Assembly: GCF_050627025.1 (NCBI RefSeq)
Contig: NZ_CP192472.1
DNA from: Variovorax paradoxus_P
Lineage (GTDB): Bacteria > Pseudomonadota > Gammaproteobacteria > Burkholderiales > Burkholderiaceae_C
Strand: one strand, 5' to 3'
Length of the DNA: 64,000 nt
In this document: in pieces, positions 60,342-64,000 of the stretch
Layout: every line of letters starts with the position of its first letter
How positions within the stretch are numbered: position 1 is the stretch's first letter
Translations under genes and position numbers: made by a program
Notes under the pieces: model-generated
The model's input: the letters and a program-made list of their open reading frames with translations, nothing else
Told to the model about the DNA's origin: nothing
Databases searched by the model: none

Positions 60342-61103
60342 CTACCGCCGGGGGCGGAAGACCTTCGCGTCGTTGTAGAAATCTGGCGACTCGTTTTCCG
60401 GCCACCAGCCGGGTACGCCCAGCACCGGCAGCGGGACGAAGGGTTTTTGCACCAGGTAATCCGCGTCGAGGCTGCGTGCCAGTGCACGGTCGTCCAGCAC
60501 TGACAGGCCGTCCGCACCTGGCGGAGGCAGCAGCACATGGGCGGTGACTGCCTTGCGCGGAGCGATGAGCTTCTCGAGCAGCGCATGGCCGAACACCAGC
60601 AGGCGGGCTTCGGCCCACAGTGGGCGCTCCGTCACGAAAAGCGTGTGCCAGTCGCGCGCGGCCAGCGCCTTCCACAACGCCTCCGGTGCATCGAGCACCG
60701 CGCCGTTCTCGTCGAAGAGCGTGAGCGCATCGCGCAGCGGGCCGCGCGTGGACGCGATGCCCCTGCGGGCGATCTCCGCGGCTTGCAACTCGTTGAGACG
60801 GCGCTTGCTTTGCGGGTAGGCCAGCCAGACAAGACCGTTGAAGAAGTCGTGCAGGTTGTCGCGGGTGGGCACCGTGCGGGTCTGGAAGATATGCGCTTCG
60901 TAGGCTTGACCCGCGGGAAGATCGAATTGCGGCACAAACCTGGGCGAGGCGCCCGGCACCGCGCCGTGCTGCAGCGCTGCTGCGACCGATGTGGTGCGAA
61001 GTGCAGCCTGGGCCGCGGGCTCGCCGATGGCGCGATAAGGCGCAAGCCAGGGCTGCGCCCAGTCGATCGCCGCCAGGCTCAAGGCGCGTGAGCCCCTGTC
61101 CAA
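60342..61103 (-). CDS. DUF3025 family protein
   Basis: 253 aa of the DUF3025 family, uncharacterised but widespread in Burkholderiales. Blocks RTVPTRDNLHDFFNGLVWLAYPQSKRRLNELQ and FGHALLEKLIAPRKAVTAHVLLP fit. The TTG at 61103 lies inside the upstream NYN gene (25-nt overlap); a later start is possible. No signal peptide. Likely co-transcribed with the NYN-LOTUS gene, so may share its RNA context. Confidence 0.8.
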   Translation of the reverse strand: MDRGSRALSLAAIDWAQPWLAPYRAIGEPAAQAALRTTSVAAALQHGAVPGASPRFVPQFDLPAGQAYEAHIFQTRTVPTRDNLHDFFNGLVWLAYPQSKRRLNELQAAEIARRGIASTRGPLRDALTLFDENGAVLDAPEALWKALAARDWHTLFVTERPLWAEARLLVFGHALLEKLIAPRKAVTAHVLLPPPGADGLSVLDDRALARSLDADYLVQKPFVPLPVLGVPGWWPENESPDFYNDAKVFRPRR

Positions 61104-61891
61104 CGGATGCGGTCTGGATGCTGCAGCACGGTGAACTCCGCCGGGAGCTTGTCGAACAGCTTGAGTGAGCTGCCGTGCTTGCCGAGCAGCCCGGCTGCGC
61201 GCAAGGCCTGGGCCACATCGTTAAGTGGCACGTCGGCACCGCTTCGCAGCGCGGGCGCCGCCTGCAGGATGAACTCGGCAGCCTCGGAAGGCGGTTGCGC
61301 CTGTGCTGCCTTCGCTGCCTTGGCGGTCTTCCGGGCCGGTGTCTTGGCCGCAGTCTTGCGGGCCGGCGCGGCCGCGCTCTTCTTCTCGGTCTTGGCGGGC
61401 GCGCGCTTGGCAGCCACCTTGGCCGCAGCCTTCTTCGCCGGCGCGGCGCGCGGTGCCACCGGCGCACCATGGTGACGCAGGTCGGTGAACTCGTCATAGA
61501 CCATCACCGTCTCGTCGCCGGTCTTGCCTTGCTGCCCGAGTCCGCACACGCGGCAGCCCTTTTCTCGCAGGCGGATCACGAGCGGCGCAAAGTCGGAATC
61601 GGAAGAGACCAAAACCACCACATCGGGGCGCTCGGCCATGACAAGGTCGATGGCATCCACGGCAAGCGCGATGTCGGTGCTGTTCTTGCCAGCCGAGATA
61701 TTGACCATCGGCCGCACCGACAGCCGCTTGAACAGTGCCTGCTGCTTGAGCGCGGTTTCGGCGTTGCAGTAGGCACGGCGCACATGAACCGCGCCGTACT
61801 CCGACATGGTTCGCTGCACGGCCTGCTCGATCACGTCGGCCGAAACGTTGTCGGCATCGATCAGCAGCATCACGCGCAGCGTGGGCGTCAT
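61079..61891 (-). CDS. NYN-domain (DUF88) protein with C-terminal OST-HTH/LOTUS domain
   Basis: 270 aa. An N-terminal NYN (PIN-like) nuclease domain carries the acidic residues Asp12, Asp14, Asp73, Asp98 and Asp100 (LLIDADNVS, TDIALAVDAI, SSDSDFAPL). A Lys/Ala-rich linker of about 50 residues follows (about 152-204), and then the LOTUS domain VPLNDVAQALRAAGLLGK. In other organisms the NYN-LOTUS pairing acts on RNA. ATG 61891 overlaps the pyrC stop by 4 nt. Confidence 0.85.
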   Translation of the reverse strand: MTPTLRVMLLIDADNVSADVIEQAVQRTMSEYGAVHVRRAYCNAETALKQQALFKRLSVRPMVNISAGKNSTDIALAVDAIDLVMAERPDVVVLVSSDSDFAPLVIRLREKGCRVCGLGQQGKTGDETVMVYDEFTDLRHHGAPVAPRAAPAKKAAAKVAAKRAPAKTEKKSAAAPARKTAAKTPARKTAKAAKAAQAQPPSEAAEFILQAAPALRSGADVPLNDVAQALRAAGLLGKHGSSLKLFDKLPAEFTVLQHPDRIRWTGAHAP

Positions 61892-62919
61892 GCGAGCCTC
61901 CAGGCCACCGCCTCACCGCCGCGCAGCGGCTTGAGCGTGGCGTCGCCATAAGGCACCGTCTCGGGCACGGTCCAGCTTTCGCGCTTCAGTGTGATGGTGC
62001 CGCTGTTGCGCGGCAGGCCGTAGAAGTCGGGGCCGTGAAAGCTTGCAAAGCCTTCGAGCTTGTCGAGCGCGTTCACGCTGTCGAAGGCCTCCGCATAGAG
62101 CTCGATGGCGGTGAGCGCGGTGTAGCAGCCGGCGCAGCCGAGCGCATGCTCCTTCAGGTGCGCCGGGTGCGGCGCGCTGTCGGTGCCCAGAAAGAAGCGG
62201 TCGCTGCCGCTTGTGGCCGCTTCGACCAGCGCCACGCGGTGCGTCTCGCGCTTGAGCACGGGCAGGCAGTAGTAGTGCGGGCGAATGCCGCCGGTGAAGA
62301 TGGCGTTGCGGTTGTACAGCAGGTGGTGCGCCGTAATGGTGGCGGCCGTGAAGCGGCCTGCGTCGCGCACGTAGTGAGCGCCCTCTTTCGTGGTGAGGTG
62401 CTCGAACACCACCTCGAGCTCCGGAAAGTCGCGGCGCAGCGGAATCATCACGCGGTCGATGAAGACGGCTTCGCGGTCGAACAGGTCGATGGCGGGGTCG
62501 GTCACTTCGCCGTGCACGAGCAGCAGCAGGCCGTGCTTCTGCATGGCTTCGAGCGTCTTGTAGGTGTGGCGGATGTCGGTCACCCCGGCATCGCTGTTGG
62601 TGGTGGCGCCGGCCGGGTAGAGCTTGAGCGCGCGCACGCCAGCCTGGGCCGCCAGGGCAATTTCTTCGGGCGGCAGCTTGTCGGTCAGGTAGAGCGACAT
62701 CACGGGCTCGAAGGCCGTGCCTTCGGGCACCGCCGCACGAATGCGGTCGCGGTAGGCCGCGGCCTGCGCTGCGGTGGTTACGGGCGGGCGCAGGTTGGGC
62801 ATGATCAGCGCGCGGCCGAACTGGCGGGCACTGTGCGGCACCACGGCTTCGAGCGCGGCGCCGTCGCGCACGTGCAGATGCCAGTCGTCCGGGCGGGTGA
62901 TGGTGAGGGTGTCTGTCAT
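61888..62919 (-). CDS. pyrC: Dihydroorotase PyrC
   Basis: 343-aa class II zinc dihydroorotase of pyrimidine biosynthesis. Zinc His14 and His16 in WHLHVRDG; the bridging carbamylated Lys99 in ALKLYPAGATTN; His in LLVHGE; FEHLTTK; and the catalytic Asp in GTDSAPHPAHLKE. Length is standard. Its stop overlaps the NYN gene by 4 nt. Confidence 0.95.
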   Translation of the reverse strand: MTDTLTITRPDDWHLHVRDGAALEAVVPHSARQFGRALIMPNLRPPVTTAAQAAAYRDRIRAAVPEGTAFEPVMSLYLTDKLPPEEIALAAQAGVRALKLYPAGATTNSDAGVTDIRHTYKTLEAMQKHGLLLLVHGEVTDPAIDLFDREAVFIDRVMIPLRRDFPELEVVFEHLTTKEGAHYVRDAGRFTAATITAHHLLYNRNAIFTGGIRPHYYCLPVLKRETHRVALVEAATSGSDRFFLGTDSAPHPAHLKEHALGCAGCYTALTAIELYAEAFDSVNALDKLEGFASFHGPDFYGLPRNSGTITLKRESWTVPETVPYGDATLKPLRGGEAVAWRLA

Positions 62920-62967
62920 GGGAGGGCAATTGTCGCATCGCCCTCCTGTGCGGTGCCCCTGGCCGGG

Positions 62968-63693
62968 CTAGCGCTGGAAGACGCGGTAGGTGCGGGTGGG
63001 CACTTCCTGGATCCACTTGAAATAGCCGACCGAATAGCGTGCGCCGATGTTGGGCGGCCACGGATCGAAGATGCGCAAGGTGGTGCCGCGGCCGCTCGGG
63101 TCGTTGTCGCCGCGAATGCCCGCAACGACGATCATGTGGCCGGGGCTGCCGAAGCCTTCGGCGTACTCGCCCGACTTCCACAGCATGTCGAACATCAGCG
63201 CGCCGCTTCGCAGCGCATCGCGCAGCGCGCTGACCGGCCAGGACATCGGCGGCCGCACCGTGAGCCCGTGCGCGGAGGCATAGCGCTGGCCGCTGGTCAT
63301 GGCGTCGTTGGTGTCGGACGAATTGCGCAGCCCGCCGCCGGGCGCTATCAGGTCGGGCGGTGTGCGCGCCAGCACCGCGGGCACGCTGGTGCGCGTGATC
63401 ATCGCGGTGCTCGCCGCCCAGCACTGCGTGGGCGTGGGCTGCGGGATCAGGCTGATCGGGTGGAGGATGGGCGCATTGCCTTCGGTGTCAAAGGCCACGT
63501 TCTGCGTGCACGGCCCCGCCTCGCCGTCTTCCACCAGCCAGTTCTCGGCCTGCAGCCGGAGCACGGCGGCGCGCGTGCGCGAGCCGAACTGGCCGTCGGG
63601 CACCAGGCCGGGGCTGGGACGCAGTTTGCTGTTCAGGGCCTCTTGCAGCTGGCGAACCTGCGGGCCGATCGAGCCTTGTCTGAGTACGGTCAT
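62968..63693 (-). CDS. Peptidoglycan-binding papain-like cysteine protease
   Basis: 241 aa from ATG 63693 (MTVLRQGSIGPQVRQLQEAL); the frame extends much further upstream. The N-terminal 55 residues are a PG_binding_1 domain (DGQFGSRTRAAVLRLQ). The rest resembles the papain-like AvrRpt2/C39-type fold with Cys91 (TQCWAAS), His186 (SPGHMIVVAGI) and Asp210 (IFDPWPP). No signal peptide visible, so export might rely on a secretion system. Function could be peptide cleavage or toxin-like. Confidence 0.75.
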   Translation of the reverse strand: MTVLRQGSIGPQVRQLQEALNSKLRPSPGLVPDGQFGSRTRAAVLRLQAENWLVEDGEAGPCTQNVAFDTEGNAPILHPISLIPQPTPTQCWAASTAMITRTSVPAVLARTPPDLIAPGGGLRNSSDTNDAMTSGQRYASAHGLTVRPPMSWPVSALRDALRSGALMFDMLWKSGEYAEGFGSPGHMIVVAGIRGDNDPSGRGTTLRIFDPWPPNIGARYSVGYFKWIQEVPTRTYRVFQR

Positions 63694-63902
63694 CGTCTGC
63701 TTTCGAACGTGGAACGTGAAGTACGAACGGATGCATTGTGAAAACCGGGCCCGGCCGCGTCCATTCGCCGGATGGCCTAGCCGGTACGGTGTGCGGCCGA
63801 ACACGCCCCGTCCCGAGGAAAGCGTGGAAACCAATGGCTGGCACACGTCGTGCTTCATCACCGGTTCGACACCTTTTGCCTTTTCATTCCTAGGAGTTCC
63901 AT

Positions 63903-64000
63903 GTGAAGCGTGCTGTTCCTGCCTCGATCCTGAAACCCCTGGCCGCCTGCGCGGCACTGGCCACCCTGGCCTTGGCAACGCCGGCCCTGGCGCAGGAAAA
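63903..64000 (+). CDS. N-terminus of an exported protein (runs off window)
   Basis: The GTG at 63903 gives VKRAVPASILKPLAACAAL, a basic stretch and hydrophobic core that end in ATPALAQE, a good Sec signal peptidase site (ALA|QE). TAGGAG precedes it by 7 nt. Only 32 codons are visible, so the mature protein cannot be named. Confidence 0.75.
   Translation, partial: MKRAVPASILKPLAACAALATLALATPALAQE

Overview
The window is about 64 kb of GC-rich DNA (most genes well above 60% GC, strong third-position GC) with the gene content and order of a betaproteobacterium of the order Burkholderiales. The dcw cluster, hslUV, the fdsGBACD formate dehydrogenase, a Bug-type solute receptor and a HslV beginning MEQFHGTT point to Comamonadaceae, most likely Variovorax or a close relative. 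The genus is inferred from gene content; no 16S gene is present.

Layout. 1-3.9 kb (minus strand): start of the division and cell-wall cluster mraZ-rsmH-ftsL-ftsI-murE, with a promoter and four 10-bp-spaced MraZ-type repeats upstream. 4.1-8.8 kb (minus): hslU, hslV, a STAS-like protein and a DksA-family protein with a long Lys/Ala/Pro tail. 9.2-19.9 kb: a DUF945 protein, then a minus-strand housekeeping run: a COG0523 metal GTPase, rlmI-xerC-DUF218-DUF484-dapF with 4-nt or short overlaps, a kappa-class isomerase, an I78-like lipoprotein, and a MerR regulator followed by an MFS exporter.

20-30 kb is accessory. Two modules of the same design (divergent TetR | SDR oxidoreductase + Rossmann NADP-dinucleotide-binding protein), each with palindromic operator-like DNA, lie either side of a complete IS1182-family element and a lower-GC cluster of small genes. 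That cluster holds a frameshifted gene, an Imm11/DUF1629-like protein, two unknowns, an exported ankyrin protein and a GNAT. It looks like an orphan immunity or self-defence island and is the best candidate here for something undescribed.

30-43 kb: mixed stress, resistance and metabolic genes: rifampin ADP-ribosyltransferase (arr), AraC regulator, an MFS transporter with a frameshifted 3' end, an aldo/keto reductase, a secreted esterase, a TAT-exported phospholipase C with a small lipoprotein, an AAC(6')-like acetyltransferase, and a protein joining SMI1/KNR4-like and L7/L12-like domains. 42.7-49.9 kb: the complete NAD-dependent molybdenum formate dehydrogenase locus, with fdsR divergent from fdsG-fdsB-fdsA-fdsC(fdhD)-fdsD.

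50-64 kb: Bug receptor, a Nudix/metallo-beta-lactamase fusion coupled to a pseudouridine-synthase homologue lacking the catalytic Asp, a lipoprotein, RNase P RNA (rnpB), cysteine synthase, an FAD dehydrogenase, a flavin reductase, a ProQ-family RNA chaperone, htpX, DUF3025, a NYN-LOTUS RNA-associated protein, pyrC, and a peptidoglycan-binding papain-like protease. The window ends inside a secreted-protein gene.
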